Shown here: piece after piece, positions 35,412 to 45,002 of the stretch
Numbering within the stretch: the stretch's first letter is position 1
Layout: every line of letters starts with the position of its first letter
Assembly (NCBI RefSeq): GCF_041415945.1
Contig: NZ_JBGCUS010000001.1
Location: forward strand, 3,162,001 to 3,226,000
Direction: 5' to 3'
Origin: Ancylobacter sp. IITR112
GTDB lineage: Bacteria; Pseudomonadota; Alphaproteobacteria; Rhizobiales; Xanthobacteraceae
DNA: 64,000 bases
Translations under genes and position numbers: made by a program
The notes under the pieces: model-generated
Told to the model about the DNA's origin: nothing
Databases searched by the model: none
What the model saw: the letters and a program-made list of their open reading frames with translations, nothing else

Positions 35412-36740
35412 TCACCATGACCGGCGACCGAAATGCGGGGGAAGCGGCATCAGGTTTCGCGACAGCCGGGGAGCCTTTTCGGGCGCGTAGTCCCCGAAAG
35501 ACAGAACCAGCCCGATGGCGCACCACATGAAGGTGGAGCCGTAAAGCGACCCGGAAAACTGGGCGCCGACGAAATACTGCAGCAAGAGCAGTGCCGGCCA
35601 TCCATAGTTCGGATAGCGCCGGAACAGAAGGGCGGCGCGCGCGCCCAGACCCGCCAGCACGCCGATGAACAGCAGGGTAACGAACAGGCCCAGTGCCATC
35701 AGCGACTCGACAATGACATTATGCGGGTAGCTGAGGGTGGTGGGATCTTCCAGCGCGCCGCCGAGCCAGGGATTGGTCCAGAACATCTCCAGCGCGCTGT
35801 CAAACAGATCCAGCCGCGAGGATTGCTGGGCGTGCTGTTCCAGCGACATGCCGAACAGGCGGCCAAAGGCATTGATGTTATGGGCTTCCTGCAGATAGAC
35901 CGACAGCGGCACCGCCGCCAGCGCGCCGACGAGAAGGAAGGCCATCACCGCGAATTTGTAGCGGAAGCTGACGAAGCTCAGCAGGAACAGGAAGCAGGCC
36001 AGGACGGCGAGAACCGGTCCGCGCGAATTGGCCGCCAGCAGCACGTAGCAGCCGACGGCGAGCCCGAGCAGCAGGAACAGCCGCCGCGAGCCGCGCGACC
36101 AGGGGCGGTGAAACAGCAGCGCCCATGCCGACAGCACCACCAGCATGGCGCCGAGATGGCCGAGGGCGATGGGGTTCAGCGCCTCGAGCCGCATGCGGCC
36201 GGACTCATACTCGATGCCCGCCTCATTGCTCACCGTGCCGGTGGCCAGGAACACCGACAGGAAGCTGCCGGCGAAGGTGGCCAGGTAAAGCCAGCGGAAA
36301 TAATCGTCCGCCTGCTCGGGACGGTTCGTCCGCATCGCCAGGCCCAGCATCGGAACCAGGCAGCCGCCGACGGCCCACACCCAGTAATAGGACACCTCCT
36401 TGCCGAGGAAGAGGGGCTCATAGAGCGTGTCGACATAGAGGCGGACGACATAGGCCGCCCAGAACAGGCCAAGCAGCAGAAGAAGCACCGACGCGCTCCG
36501 CCCGCGGCGCCTCGCGATTCCGCCGACGATCAGCAGCAGCGCCAGACAGAAGTTGAGCGCGCGCATCCCCAACGACAGCGGCGTGCTGGGCAGGCCGGTC
36601 AGTGTGGCGAAGGCGGCCACCAGCGGATAGCCGGGGAACGACATGATCAGGACCGCGAGGTAGATGCGATCGACCTTTGGTCTGGCCTGTGGCACGGGCC
36701 GCGCCCCCGTCAGCCGATGCTGCGTCAGCCCTACATTCAC
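35412..36740 (-). CDS. O-antigen polymerase/ligase-like membrane protein (Wzy_C family)
   Basis: A 442-residue protein with about 12 predicted membrane segments and the Wzy_C/O-antigen ligase signature region. The large periplasmic loop (LEQHAQQSSRLDLFDSALEM) is followed by FWTNPWLGGALEDPTTLSYPHNVIVES, where the HN-x-hydrophobic motif is typical. LLLGLAVGCYVLLAANSRGPVL is a conserved central helix. It is probably the repeat-unit polymerase (Wzy) for the local glycan; a second protein of this family lies at 48.5-50 kb. It is upstream of the glycosyltransferases on the same strand. Confidence 0.82.
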   Translation of the reverse strand: MNVGLTQHRLTGARPVPQARPKVDRIYLAVLIMSFPGYPLVAAFATLTGLPSTPLSLGMRALNFCLALLLIVGGIARRRGRSASVLLLLLGLFWAAYVVRLYVDTLYEPLFLGKEVSYYWVWAVGGCLVPMLGLAMRTNRPEQADDYFRWLYLATFAGSFLSVFLATGTVSNEAGIEYESGRMRLEALNPIALGHLGAMLVVLSAWALLFHRPWSRGSRRLFLLLGLAVGCYVLLAANSRGPVLAVLACFLFLLSFVSFRYKFAVMAFLLVGALAAVPLSVYLQEAHNINAFGRLFGMSLEQHAQQSSRLDLFDSALEMFWTNPWLGGALEDPTTLSYPHNVIVESLMALGLFVTLLFIGVLAGLGARAALLFRRYPNYGWPALLLLQYFVGAQFSGSLYGSTFMWCAIGLVLSFGDYAPEKAPRLSRNLMPLPPHFGRRSW

Positions 36741-36785
36741 CCCGTCACGCTCCCACCGCTCTCGCCGCCTCGCCGCTTACGGACG

Positions 36786-36809
36786 CCGGCCGGAGAAGGC
36801 GCCGGCCGG
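36786..36809 (-). terminator. CCGGCCGG inverted repeat in intergenic gap
   Basis: Two copies of the palindrome CCGGCCGG (36786-36793 and 36802-36809) with an 8-nt spacer can form an 8-bp stem between two minus-strand genes. It is a possible terminator for the upstream glycosyltransferase-like gene. No T-run follows on the minus strand. Confidence 0.4.
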
Positions 36810-36895
36810 GAACCTTTCTGCCCCAGCGATGCGCCCCAGCATAACACATTTGCCCCATGACGAGGTGGCAATGCCGCAAGGGGTGTCCACCGGCA

Positions 36896-38002
36896 TCAGG
36901 CGAACCGGGGCATCAGTTCCTCCCGGACATAGCGCAGGAAGGGCTCCGCCTGGGCATCGAGGTTCAATTCCTGCTGATGATAGCGCAGCGATGCCGCCCG
37001 CATGCGCTCAAGGGCAGCACGATCCGCCAGCGCCGCCGCCAACTGGTCGGCGCCGGCCTCCGGATCCGTCGGATCATAGACCAGCGACATGTCGCGAGGC
37101 AGAAACGCCAGGCCCGGATTGCCTGCATAGGCGACGGCGAGGCCTGCCGCCACATATTCGCCGATCTTGTTCGAGGCCGTCGACTGGAAGTAGTTGTAAT
37201 CATAGTCCTGCTCGGCCATCGGCGCCCAATGCAGCCCGACATCGTAGCCGCTGAGCGTGTCGAGCAATTGCGCCTTCTCGACCCTCTCACGCACCGCATA
37301 AAGCGGATGCGACAGAAGCGACCGGGCTATCTCCCGGTTCTCGTCCTGATGGGGGAAGTACCAGTCCACGGAGATGCCCTGACCGCACAGCCGAGCGAGG
37401 AAACGCGACAGACGGTCCCGGTTCAGCCCAAGGACATATTTGGAACTGGTGAACACGAAGCGCGCAGGGCCCTCATGCGGCTGGAAGACCGCGTGCTCGC
37501 GCAGGGGTGGCGCGTGCCTCAAAATAAATGGCCTCGCCTTCATCTTCGGCCAGTCTTCCTGACGGAAACGGCAGAGGACATCACAGCATTCGAGCTGAAC
37601 GTTTATATCCCGACTTACAGGCTTAACTATTTTTATATATTTTCGATTCCTTTCGTTATCCATGATAAAGCTTGCGATATTTGCGCCATTATCAAAAATT
37701 TTCTTATAAAGAATTGAAGGAATAAGAAATTCATTTTCTGCTATTATGAGATCAGGCCGAATATCCTTAAGAATACTCAAGACCCTATCATGACCGGCCC
37801 GAAACCAAGGAACATTCTTCAGAAACCCCGTCGGGGGCCTGAAGTTCAAGAACGACAATCCACCACCCTCGGAATTATTCAAAATTAATTCCGGCCTCGA
37901 TATATAGTAGGTTTCATTACAAATTTTCGAAATATTAATCGCAAGATCGTAGAATCCAGGATAAATATTTGGGTCATGGATTGCTATCATGGCGATCTTC
38001 AT
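36896..38002 (-). CDS. Glycosyltransferase-like protein (mosaic composition)
   Basis: A 368-residue protein with a GT-B-like layout. It starts MKIAMIAIHDPNIYPGFYD, has a middle motif PDLIIAENEF, and its C-terminal half contains FVFTSSKYVLGLNRDRL and the nucleotide-site region STASNKIGEYVAAGLAVAYAG. The C-terminal part resembles glycosyl transferases that end in a family-1-like domain. The first third of the gene (about 37,590-38,002) is AT-rich, while the rest matches the window. For example, 37681-37740 has 15 G/C of 60 and 36961-37020 has 37 of 60. This suggests a recombinant or recently imported gene. Function in glycan assembly is inferred from context. Confidence 0.7.
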   Translation of the reverse strand: MKIAMIAIHDPNIYPGFYDLAINISKICNETYYISRPELILNNSEGGGLSFLNFRPPTGFLKNVPWFRAGHDRVLSILKDIRPDLIIAENEFLIPSILYKKIFDNGANIASFIMDNERNRKYIKIVKPVSRDINVQLECCDVLCRFRQEDWPKMKARPFILRHAPPLREHAVFQPHEGPARFVFTSSKYVLGLNRDRLSRFLARLCGQGISVDWYFPHQDENREIARSLLSHPLYAVRERVEKAQLLDTLSGYDVGLHWAPMAEQDYDYNYFQSTASNKIGEYVAAGLAVAYAGNPGLAFLPRDMSLVYDPTDPEAGADQLAAALADRAALERMRAASLRYHQQELNLDAQAEPFLRYVREELMPRFA

Positions 38003-38075
38003 TTCACGATTTAACCAAGAAGCTATAATTCATCACAAATTCCCTGACGGCAGGCAAGTTTGTCAAACGTGGAAC

Positions 38076-38837
38076 TCATTCAACAAGTGAAACACCGGGC
38101 CTCGCCATCATCACAGCCAAAGTCGTGCCTTCGATCCAGACCATATCAGCCTTTTCCCGCGTCAGCGCTTGAATCTCCTCGACCGCCTGCGTGACGCCGG
38201 GCCAAGTTGCGTAATCATGCCACATGATAACCCCGCCCCTTTCGCCGATCAGGCGGCATGCCGAGCGGGAGTCGGCAATGGCGCAGGCATAGCTGTGACC
38301 GGCGTCGATGAAGACCACATCCACACTGCCGTGAAAGGGCGTGAAGTCGAATCGTAGGGAATTGCCGAGAAGCTGAGTGAAGCGGCCATCATCGCCGCGA
38401 AACTCCTCACCAATTAGATTACCGACCTTTTTCTGATCCGGCAGTTTAACATCACCCGGGGGCAGGTCGATGCTGACGACCTGAGTCGACGGCGAATTTC
38501 GCAGCACATTAAGGGACGTTCTGCCATCAAACGTGCCGAACTCGAAAAAACACTGCGGGCTCCTTGCCAAGACGATCGAGAGAATCGATGCGAGTTCGTA
38601 GGTAGTGACCTGCCAATTCTCGCTCGTGACATGAGACAGATTGATCTCGATGCCGCGCGGTATCACATCGGAAAGCGCAACCTTTCTCAGGTGTGGCTGT
38701 CTCTTATAGACGCCCATTGCATGGCACATGTTGGACAGACCGACACGCCCCCCCGCTCCGAACAATGCTCGAAAAACGTGAGCTGACCAGGCGACATTTC
38801 CCCAGAAAAGCTGTCGGATGAACGGCAATTTGGACAT
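38076..38837 (-). CDS. Class I SAM-dependent methyltransferase (Methyltransf_24-like)
   Basis: A 253-residue protein. Motif I is FFEFGTFDGRTSLNVL, the post-I acidic residue lies in VVSIDLPPGD, and VDVVFIDAGHSYACAIADSR and GGVIMWHDYATWPGV follow. This is the pattern of small methyltransferases found in glycan clusters. ATG 38837 (MSKLPFIRQLFWGN) is chosen. The ORF extends 38 residues upstream, but that would overlap the preceding glycosyltransferase gene, which ends at 38860. It may O-methylate a sugar of the repeat unit. Its composition is lower in GC than its neighbours. Confidence 0.78.
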   Translation of the reverse strand: MSKLPFIRQLFWGNVAWSAHVFRALFGAGGRVGLSNMCHAMGVYKRQPHLRKVALSDVIPRGIEINLSHVTSENWQVTTYELASILSIVLARSPQCFFEFGTFDGRTSLNVLRNSPSTQVVSIDLPPGDVKLPDQKKVGNLIGEEFRGDDGRFTQLLGNSLRFDFTPFHGSVDVVFIDAGHSYACAIADSRSACRLIGERGGVIMWHDYATWPGVTQAVEEIQALTREKADMVWIEGTTLAVMMARPGVSLVE

Positions 38838-38859
38838 CAATAGGTCTCCGACTCTCTTA

Positions 38860-40080
38860 CTATCGATCCCGACGGGCCAATTCTTCGATCTGCCGCAAGA
38901 AACGCTCCTTGCCGAAAGAGAGCTTGGCCCGCCTGGCACCCGCGCCACCAAGCATTTGCCATTCTCGCCGCGAGGCTAGGGCACGGCGGAGGCCTTCCGC
39001 AATGGTTGAAAGCTCGACATTTGGGAGAACCCAGCCTTCCCTCCCGTCCGTGACGATCTCACTGGGGCCGCCGAGGCCGTGCACAAGCACCGGCTTGCCG
39101 CTGGCCATCGCCTCGATGATGGTCAGACCGAACGGTTCGGGATCGACCCGCACATTGGCGATGATGTCGCTGGCGGCGAAGAACGAGCGCAGGTCCGTCT
39201 GCGGTCCGGCGAGGTGGACACGGCCGCTCAGGCCAAGTTCGTCGATCCGGCGCCGCAGATGATCGCCATAGTCGCCCTCCACCGGCCCCCCGCAGAGCAG
39301 CAGGTGAAACGGGGTTCCGCTCTGGGCGAGCGCCTCGATCAGCCGATCCTGCCCCTTGGAAGGCGTCAACCGCGCGAACAGCCCGACAACCGGCGCGTCC
39401 ATCGGAATGCCGAAGGCGTCGCGCACCGGCCGCGGATCGCCATTGGGCGCAAAATAGGTCGTATCCACGCCAAGATGGACGACATGGCGCTCATGTCGTC
39501 CCGGTCCGAAGGTCGAGTCGGTGAAGTGGGAGTTGGCAACCGGGACCATGCCGAGGCGGAACACCAGGCGATAGATCCGCCGGTTGAGGTCGAACGGCAC
39601 CTCATTGCCAACCGCATTGGGCACCAGCCATAACGCCCGCAGCTTCGCCCGGCGCGCCACCAGCGCCGCAAGCAGCGTTTCCGGGGGCGACTGGATGATC
39701 AGCGTGTGGACGCCGCGCTCCTTCGCCAGTCGCGTAAGCCAGTTCAAATAGGACAATTGTCCACCGACCCGACGCAGCATGGAGCCGAGCTTGCGCCAGC
39801 GACCGGCCGTGACGGACGGCACGGAAGCCGGTAGCGGGGAGGTCACCACGGTCAGTTCGGGATAGGCGGCCTGCCAATCCGCAGCATGGTGGGCATCCAG
39901 CACGGCCAGAATGACCTTCCAGCCACGTTTCGCGAAGCCGCGCAGCACGTCGTCCCAGACCTGCCCGACGCCATAATGCCGGGGCGCACCGACGACGAGG
40001 CACAGCAGAACCCGATCGCGCCCCGTCGACGTCACGGCGCCCGAACTCGTTGCGCCTGTGCTGACGGCGCCCGCGCTCAT
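38860..40080 (-). CDS. GT4 glycosyltransferase
   Basis: A 406-residue GT-B enzyme. The N-terminal domain has LLCLVVGAPRHYGVGQVWDD and HTLIIQSPPETLLAALV. The C-terminal domain has VVGLFARLTPSKGQDRLIEAL, LLLCGGPVEGDYGDHLRRR, and PEPFGLTIIEAMASGKPVLVHGLGG, the EX7E motif. The start at 40080 forms an ATGA overlap with the stop of the PglK-like ABC gene, so the two are probably coupled. The substrate is unknown. Confidence 0.9.
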   Translation of the reverse strand: MSAGAVSTGATSSGAVTSTGRDRVLLCLVVGAPRHYGVGQVWDDVLRGFAKRGWKVILAVLDAHHAADWQAAYPELTVVTSPLPASVPSVTAGRWRKLGSMLRRVGGQLSYLNWLTRLAKERGVHTLIIQSPPETLLAALVARRAKLRALWLVPNAVGNEVPFDLNRRIYRLVFRLGMVPVANSHFTDSTFGPGRHERHVVHLGVDTTYFAPNGDPRPVRDAFGIPMDAPVVGLFARLTPSKGQDRLIEALAQSGTPFHLLLCGGPVEGDYGDHLRRRIDELGLSGRVHLAGPQTDLRSFFAASDIIANVRVDPEPFGLTIIEAMASGKPVLVHGLGGPSEIVTDGREGWVLPNVELSTIAEGLRRALASRREWQMLGGAGARRAKLSFGKERFLRQIEELARRDR

Positions 40081-41912
40081 GGCGCTGCCTTCTCCGGCAC
40101 GACCACGCGGCCACCTTCCAGCCGGACCACCATGTCGCACCCCTCAAGCGTCGACAGGCGGTGGGCGATGATGAGGATGGTGAGCTGCCGGTCCAGCCGC
40201 TCAATGGCCTGCATGACCGCCGCCTCGGTCTCGTTGTCGAGCGCGCTGGTCGCCTCGTCGAATACGAGCACCGAGGCCTGCTTGTACAGCGCGCGGGCGA
40301 TACCGATGCGCTGGCGCTGGCCGCCCGAGAGCTGGATGCCGCGCTCGCCCACCCGCGTCTCGTAGCCTTTGGGCAGGGTCTCGATCACTTCCGTCAGTTC
40401 CGCCTGCTCGGCCGCGCGGCGGACCCACGCGTAATCAATCTCCGCCGGCCGCACCCCGAAGGCGATGTTCTCCGCGACGCTCGCATCCGAGAGGAAGATC
40501 GCCTGCGGCACATGGGCGATGTGGCGCTGCCAGCCATGACGGTTGGCCGCCGTCAGCGCGACGCCGTCGACCCGGATTTCGCCCTGCGTCGGCTCGAGCA
40601 ACCCGATGATGATGTCCATCAGGGTCGACTTGCCGCTGCCGGTCTTGCCGGCGATGCCGAGCCGCGCGCCACGGGGAATGGTGAGGCTCACATCGACCAG
40701 CGCCGGGCGCGCGCCTTCGGCATAGCGGTAGCCGACCCGGTCAATGGTGAGCGCCTTCTCGAAGGTGAGCGAAACAGCTTTGGAAGGCACCGTAGGCACC
40801 GGCCGCTGCAGCAGATCGGCGAGGTCGAACAGCACCTGCCGGTTGCCGATTGTGGTCGCCCAGCCCGAATAGATCTGCTGCAGCAGCGGAAGCAGGCGCT
40901 GGGCGCCGAGCGCCAGCGCCCCCAGGACCGGGAGAATCTGCGTCAGGCCGCCCGCGCCCAGCGCGGCGACGCAGGCGACGATGGCGACGACCACGATCCC
41001 CAGCGCTTCGACCACGTGGCGCGGCGACATGGACGCAAGGGCGGTGGTGGTGCGGGCATCGCGTATATCGGCTTCCGCGCGGTCGTAAGCCTCGGTGAAA
41101 ACCGATTGCGAGCGATCGAGCAGGATGTCGCGGATGCCGCCGATCCCCTCCTGCATGACCTTGAAGCGCATCCCCTGGGCGCGGGCAATGATTGTGCTGT
41201 TGCGGCGAAGCCGGGCGCGGCTGACCATGGATGTGCCGACATAGATGGCGGTCAACGCCACACCGGAGGTAACGGCGACCCGGGGGTCGATCCACACCAG
41301 CCCCGCCACGATGAACAGGGCGAGAATCAGCGAGACCACCGCCTGCATGGCCGGCAGCAGGACTTCGCCGGTGATCTGCTGCGCCTTGTTCACCGCCGCC
41401 AGAATTTCGCTGGAATTCTGCCGCGTATGATAAATGTAGTCCTGGTGCAGCGTCATGGCGAACAGCCGCGAGCCAAGCTCGCAGGAGGCATCAAAGCCGA
41501 AGCTCACCGTCTTCTTCAGCAGCAGCAGCCGGATCGCCGCCGCGAACAGGACGCACAGACAGAAAAGCCCGGTGACGACATAGGTCCACTCGGCCGGCGT
41601 GTCGGCGCCGATTGCGGACAGCAGCCCCGGCAGAACCGGGAACCGCGCGATCGACTGCGGCTCGGCGATGATGGAGAGGAAGACGACGACCGCGCCGAGA
41701 TTGAACAGCTCGGCAAAGGCGCCGATCAGCATCAGGCCCAAAAGCGGCAGCAGCGTCCGGCGCAGGGCGGGACTCAGCTCACGATAGAGTTCGCGGCCAG
41801 CCTGCACCAGCGTCCTGTCGGTTCTTGATTCCGTCACGCCTACCGTCACCGTTTCTTCGTCACGGGAAGGGGGCGCCCCTGCGATCGGCCCCGGCAAGCC
41901 GACCAGCAACAC
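40077..41912 (-). CDS. PglK-like ABC flippase (fused permease-ATPase)
   Basis: A 611-residue half-transporter with six membrane helices and one ATPase domain. Walker A is GKTGSGKSTL, the signature LSGGQRQRIGIARAL and Walker B VLVFDEATSAL. The permease contains EGIGGIRDILLDRSQ and LGALALGAQRLLPLLQQIYSGW, blocks I associate with PglK, the Campylobacter flippase for undecaprenyl-linked oligosaccharides. No Wzx gene is in the window, so this protein may flip the lipid-linked repeat unit. MsbA-type lipid export is the alternative. The start is uncertain: the first codon is GTG, and internal GTG codons near residues 22-26 are possible. Confidence 0.82.
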   Translation of the reverse strand: MLLVGLPGPIAGAPPSRDEETVTVGVTESRTDRTLVQAGRELYRELSPALRRTLLPLLGLMLIGAFAELFNLGAVVVFLSIIAEPQSIARFPVLPGLLSAIGADTPAEWTYVVTGLFCLCVLFAAAIRLLLLKKTVSFGFDASCELGSRLFAMTLHQDYIYHTRQNSSEILAAVNKAQQITGEVLLPAMQAVVSLILALFIVAGLVWIDPRVAVTSGVALTAIYVGTSMVSRARLRRNSTIIARAQGMRFKVMQEGIGGIRDILLDRSQSVFTEAYDRAEADIRDARTTTALASMSPRHVVEALGIVVVAIVACVAALGAGGLTQILPVLGALALGAQRLLPLLQQIYSGWATTIGNRQVLFDLADLLQRPVPTVPSKAVSLTFEKALTIDRVGYRYAEGARPALVDVSLTIPRGARLGIAGKTGSGKSTLMDIIIGLLEPTQGEIRVDGVALTAANRHGWQRHIAHVPQAIFLSDASVAENIAFGVRPAEIDYAWVRRAAEQAELTEVIETLPKGYETRVGERGIQLSGGQRQRIGIARALYKQASVLVFDEATSALDNETEAAVMQAIERLDRQLTILIIAHRLSTLEGCDMVVRLEGGRVVVPEKAAP

Positions 41913-42201
41913 GCCTGAGCCGTTCCTTCGGCATGGAACGGCATTACGCGCATGTCACAACCGGAGATCGTCCCGCGACGCACACTTCCCGGCACTCGCC
42001 TCGCCGCCGTTCTGGCATGGCGGGGACCGAGAGGCAATCTCCCACTCACGTACCTCCCCGAAGGCGGAAAAAGGAGTCGCATTTGCGTATCCATCCTCGC
42101 ATGTGAGCAGATTTCTGCGCATCTTCTCGTAGAGTGACCGCACCCACGATCACGGACGTCGTTGATCCGGACGGCCGGTAACATTTCTCGTAACAGGATG
42201 C

Positions 42202-42960
42202 ATGACGGGCATGTCTAATCTCAGCAGCACCGGCCTTGCCTCCCGCACCATCGGTTTTGTCAACAAGACGTATCAAAAGCTTCGCCACGAAGCGGCCTAT
42301 CGCAGAATTGCGGCGGAGTATGCGCGCCAGGGTCAGGGCGGGACGATCGACTAGAACTGGAAAGCCACCCATTACAACCGGATCGCCCTGCTGAACGTGC
42401 TCGCCGCGCGCAATCCGGCGGCCGCCTATCTGGAAATCGGCTGCTTCAGAAACGACCTGTTCGATTCGCTGCCCCTGGCGTCCAAGATCGGCGTCGATCC
42501 CGTACAGGGCGGAACGGTCCGCGCCACCTCCGACGAGTTCTTCGCCACCAACACGCAAAAATTCGACCTCATCTTCATTGACGGCCTGCACACCTATGAA
42601 CAGGTCCACCGCGATGTCGCCAATGCCCTCAAGGTGGTCAATCCTGGTGGCTGGATCGCCATGCATGACATGCTGCCGAGTAGCGTGATGGGGCAGCATG
42701 AGCCGCATCCGGAGATCGGCGCCTGGGTCGGCGGGGGCTGGAAGGTCGGCTTCGAGCTCCTCCAGACCCAGGGCGTCGACTTCAAGATCGTGAAGATCGA
42801 CCATGGCGTCGGCGTGATCCGTGTGACCAATCCCGGGGCGGCGCTGGCCGATCTCAGCGGCGAACTGGCCGGGCCTCGTTTTCCCTATTTCTATGAGAAC
42901 TACACCCGCCTGCCGCTGGTGACATGGGAAGAGGCACTGCCCTGGCTGCGCACGGCCTGA
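42202..42960 (+). pseudogene. SAM methyltransferase gene interrupted by an in-frame amber codon
   Basis: From ATG 42202 (or 42211) one frame reads about 50 codons, meets TAG at 42352-42354, and continues without shift to 42960. The downstream part is a methyltransferase core: AAYLEIGCFRNDLFDSL, FDLIFIDGLHTYEQVHRDV and GGWIAMHDMLPSS. The residues before the stop (QGQGGTID) and after it (NWKATHYNRIALLNVL) look continuous. A single substitution restores a sense codon. A GTG restart at 42397 would lack the N-terminal third. It is divergent from the ABC flippase gene and converges with the PglF-like gene (13 bp gap). Confidence 0.8.
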
Positions 42961-42973
42961 CACAGGCGCCGCG

Positions 42974-44935
42974 TCAGGCGACGCCGCTCAGTCCCGTCGC
43001 TCCGGCCTTGGGCGGGGGCTGCATCGCCAGCCAGCGCAGATCGCCGATCGCCTCCGCCGGCTCGTAGCCGCTGGGCGTCTCCTGCAGAAGCGCGCGGATG
43101 GCCGGCAGGTCATGCGCGTCGCAGGCGGTCGCGAGACGCTGCAGCACGTCCTGCAGCGCCGGCCAGTCCATCGCCACCTCGGTGGCGGTCATGATGCGCG
43201 GATGCACGGTCGGCTGCGCCCCGTCGCCGACCAGCAGTTCCTCGAACAGCTTCTCGCCCGGCCTCAGCTCGGTGAAGCGGATTTCGATGTCGCCCTTCAC
43301 CCGGGCGGCCGCGGTGGCCCCTGGCTCTGTGACCACCGGGTTGAGGCCGCTCAGCCGCACCATACGTTTGGCGAGATCGACGATCCGCACCGGCTCACCC
43401 ATGTCGAGGATGAAGACATCGCCGCCCTGGGCCATCGCGCCCGCCTGGATCACCAGTTGGGCCGCCTCCGGTATGGCCATGAAATAGCGGGTAATGTCGG
43501 GATGCGTCACCGTCACCGGCCCATTGGCCTCGATCTGCCGGCGGAACAGCGGAATGACCGAACCGGAGGAGCCGACGACATTGCCGAAGCGCACGATGGA
43601 GAACACGGTCTCTCCCGGCAGGCCGCTCAGCGCCTGGCAGACAAGCTCGGCAACCCGCTTCGACGCGCCCATGATATTGGTCGGCCGCACCGCCTTGTCG
43701 GTCGAGATCAGGACGAAGGCCCGGACCCCGCAACTGCGCGCCGCTTCCGCCAGAGCGAGGGTGCCGAACACATTGTTGCGCACCCCCTCCACCGCGTTGT
43801 GCTCGACCAGCGGCACATGCTTGTAGGCGGCGGCGTGGAAGATCGTCTCCACGCCGAAGCGACGCAGCGCGCATTCGACCCGCGGCCGGTCGAGAACCGA
43901 ACCCAGCAGCGGCACGATGCGCGCCTCCAGCCCCTCGGCCTCGGCGAGGCCGCGCAGTTCCTCGTCGATGCGGTACAGACCGAATTCCGACAGATCGAGC
44001 AGAATGAGGCTGGCAGGGCCCTGGGTCAGGATTTGCCGGCACAGTTCGCTGCCAATCGACCCGCCCGCCCCCGTGACCATCACCACCTTGCCGCGGATAT
44101 TGGCGTCAAGCAGTTCCTGCCGCGGCGGCACGAGATCGCGGCCGAGCAGATCCTCGATCGACACTTCCCGGATCTCGCTCAGCTCGGCGCGACCGGACAC
44201 GATATCAGACAGGCCGGGAATGGTCTGGACGCGCAGGCCGAGCGGTTCGAGCCGCTCCAATATGGTGCGGCGCTGCTGGCGCGTGGCGCTGGGGATGGCC
44301 AGCAACACGCATTCGATATCATGTTCGGTCACGAGCCGTGCCAGCCGCGCCGGCGAATAGACGCGCAACCCGCCAATGTCGCGCCCCTGCAGTTCCTGGG
44401 CGTCGTCGAGGAAGGCGATCGGCACATAGTCGCCGCCATGTTCCAGCGTGGCCAGCAATTGCCGCCCGGCGGCACCGGCGCCATAGATGATCACCCGCGC
44501 CTTATGCCGCGCCTGGCGCTGGCGATAGACCGCCCGCAGGCCGAAGCGCGCCCCGCCGAGCAGGCCCATCGCCAGCAGCCAGTAGATGGCCGGCACCGAG
44601 CGCGGCAGGAAAAGGCCGAGGCCTGACGCCACGAACAGCAGTGCGAGGGCGGAAATGGCCAGACCATACGCCAGCACCCGCACCGTGCGCCCGGCCACAT
44701 GGCGCACGACGGTGCGGTAGAGCCCCATCACGCGGAACAGCAGGAGAGTGAAGGGCAGGACGATGACGAAGGCGAGCCAGCTCGGCGGCGCCAGGGCGGG
44801 CGTGAAGCCATCCAGCCGCAGCGCCATCGCCAGAAAGAAGCTCATGGCAAGCAGCGCCGCATCCACCAGGCTGAGCACGGCGCGCTTCTTAGCCCGGCTG
44901 AGGCCGACGAGATAATTGAGAACGCCGCCGGTCAT
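42974..44935 (-). CDS. PglF/WbpM/CapD-like UDP-HexNAc 4,6-dehydratase
   Basis: A 653-residue membrane-bound nucleotide-sugar dehydratase. About four N-terminal helices are followed by a first Rossmann-like domain (ARVIIYGAGAAGRQLLA). The catalytic SDR domain has VVMVTGAGGSIGSELCRQIL, STDKAVRPTNIMGASKRVAEL (Met in place of Tyr, as in WbpM) and RFGNVVGSSGSVIPLFRRQI. These enzymes make the 4-keto-6-deoxy intermediate for UDP-diNAcBac or UDP-QuiNAc. The aminotransferase gene precedes it on the same strand, with 67 bp between, supporting a 4-amino sugar product. Confidence 0.93.
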   Translation of the reverse strand: MTGGVLNYLVGLSRAKKRAVLSLVDAALLAMSFFLAMALRLDGFTPALAPPSWLAFVIVLPFTLLLFRVMGLYRTVVRHVAGRTVRVLAYGLAISALALLFVASGLGLFLPRSVPAIYWLLAMGLLGGARFGLRAVYRQRQARHKARVIIYGAGAAGRQLLATLEHGGDYVPIAFLDDAQELQGRDIGGLRVYSPARLARLVTEHDIECVLLAIPSATRQQRRTILERLEPLGLRVQTIPGLSDIVSGRAELSEIREVSIEDLLGRDLVPPRQELLDANIRGKVVMVTGAGGSIGSELCRQILTQGPASLILLDLSEFGLYRIDEELRGLAEAEGLEARIVPLLGSVLDRPRVECALRRFGVETIFHAAAYKHVPLVEHNAVEGVRNNVFGTLALAEAARSCGVRAFVLISTDKAVRPTNIMGASKRVAELVCQALSGLPGETVFSIVRFGNVVGSSGSVIPLFRRQIEANGPVTVTHPDITRYFMAIPEAAQLVIQAGAMAQGGDVFILDMGEPVRIVDLAKRMVRLSGLNPVVTEPGATAAARVKGDIEIRFTELRPGEKLFEELLVGDGAQPTVHPRIMTATEVAMDWPALQDVLQRLATACDAHDLPAIRALLQETPSGYEPAEAIGDLRWLAMQPPPKAGATGLSGVA

Positions 44936-45002
44936 GCACTCACCCCTTCAAGCCGCCACTCTCCAGAGATGGAGAGGCAGCTCCGTTGGTCTCCGCCGAC
45001 AC

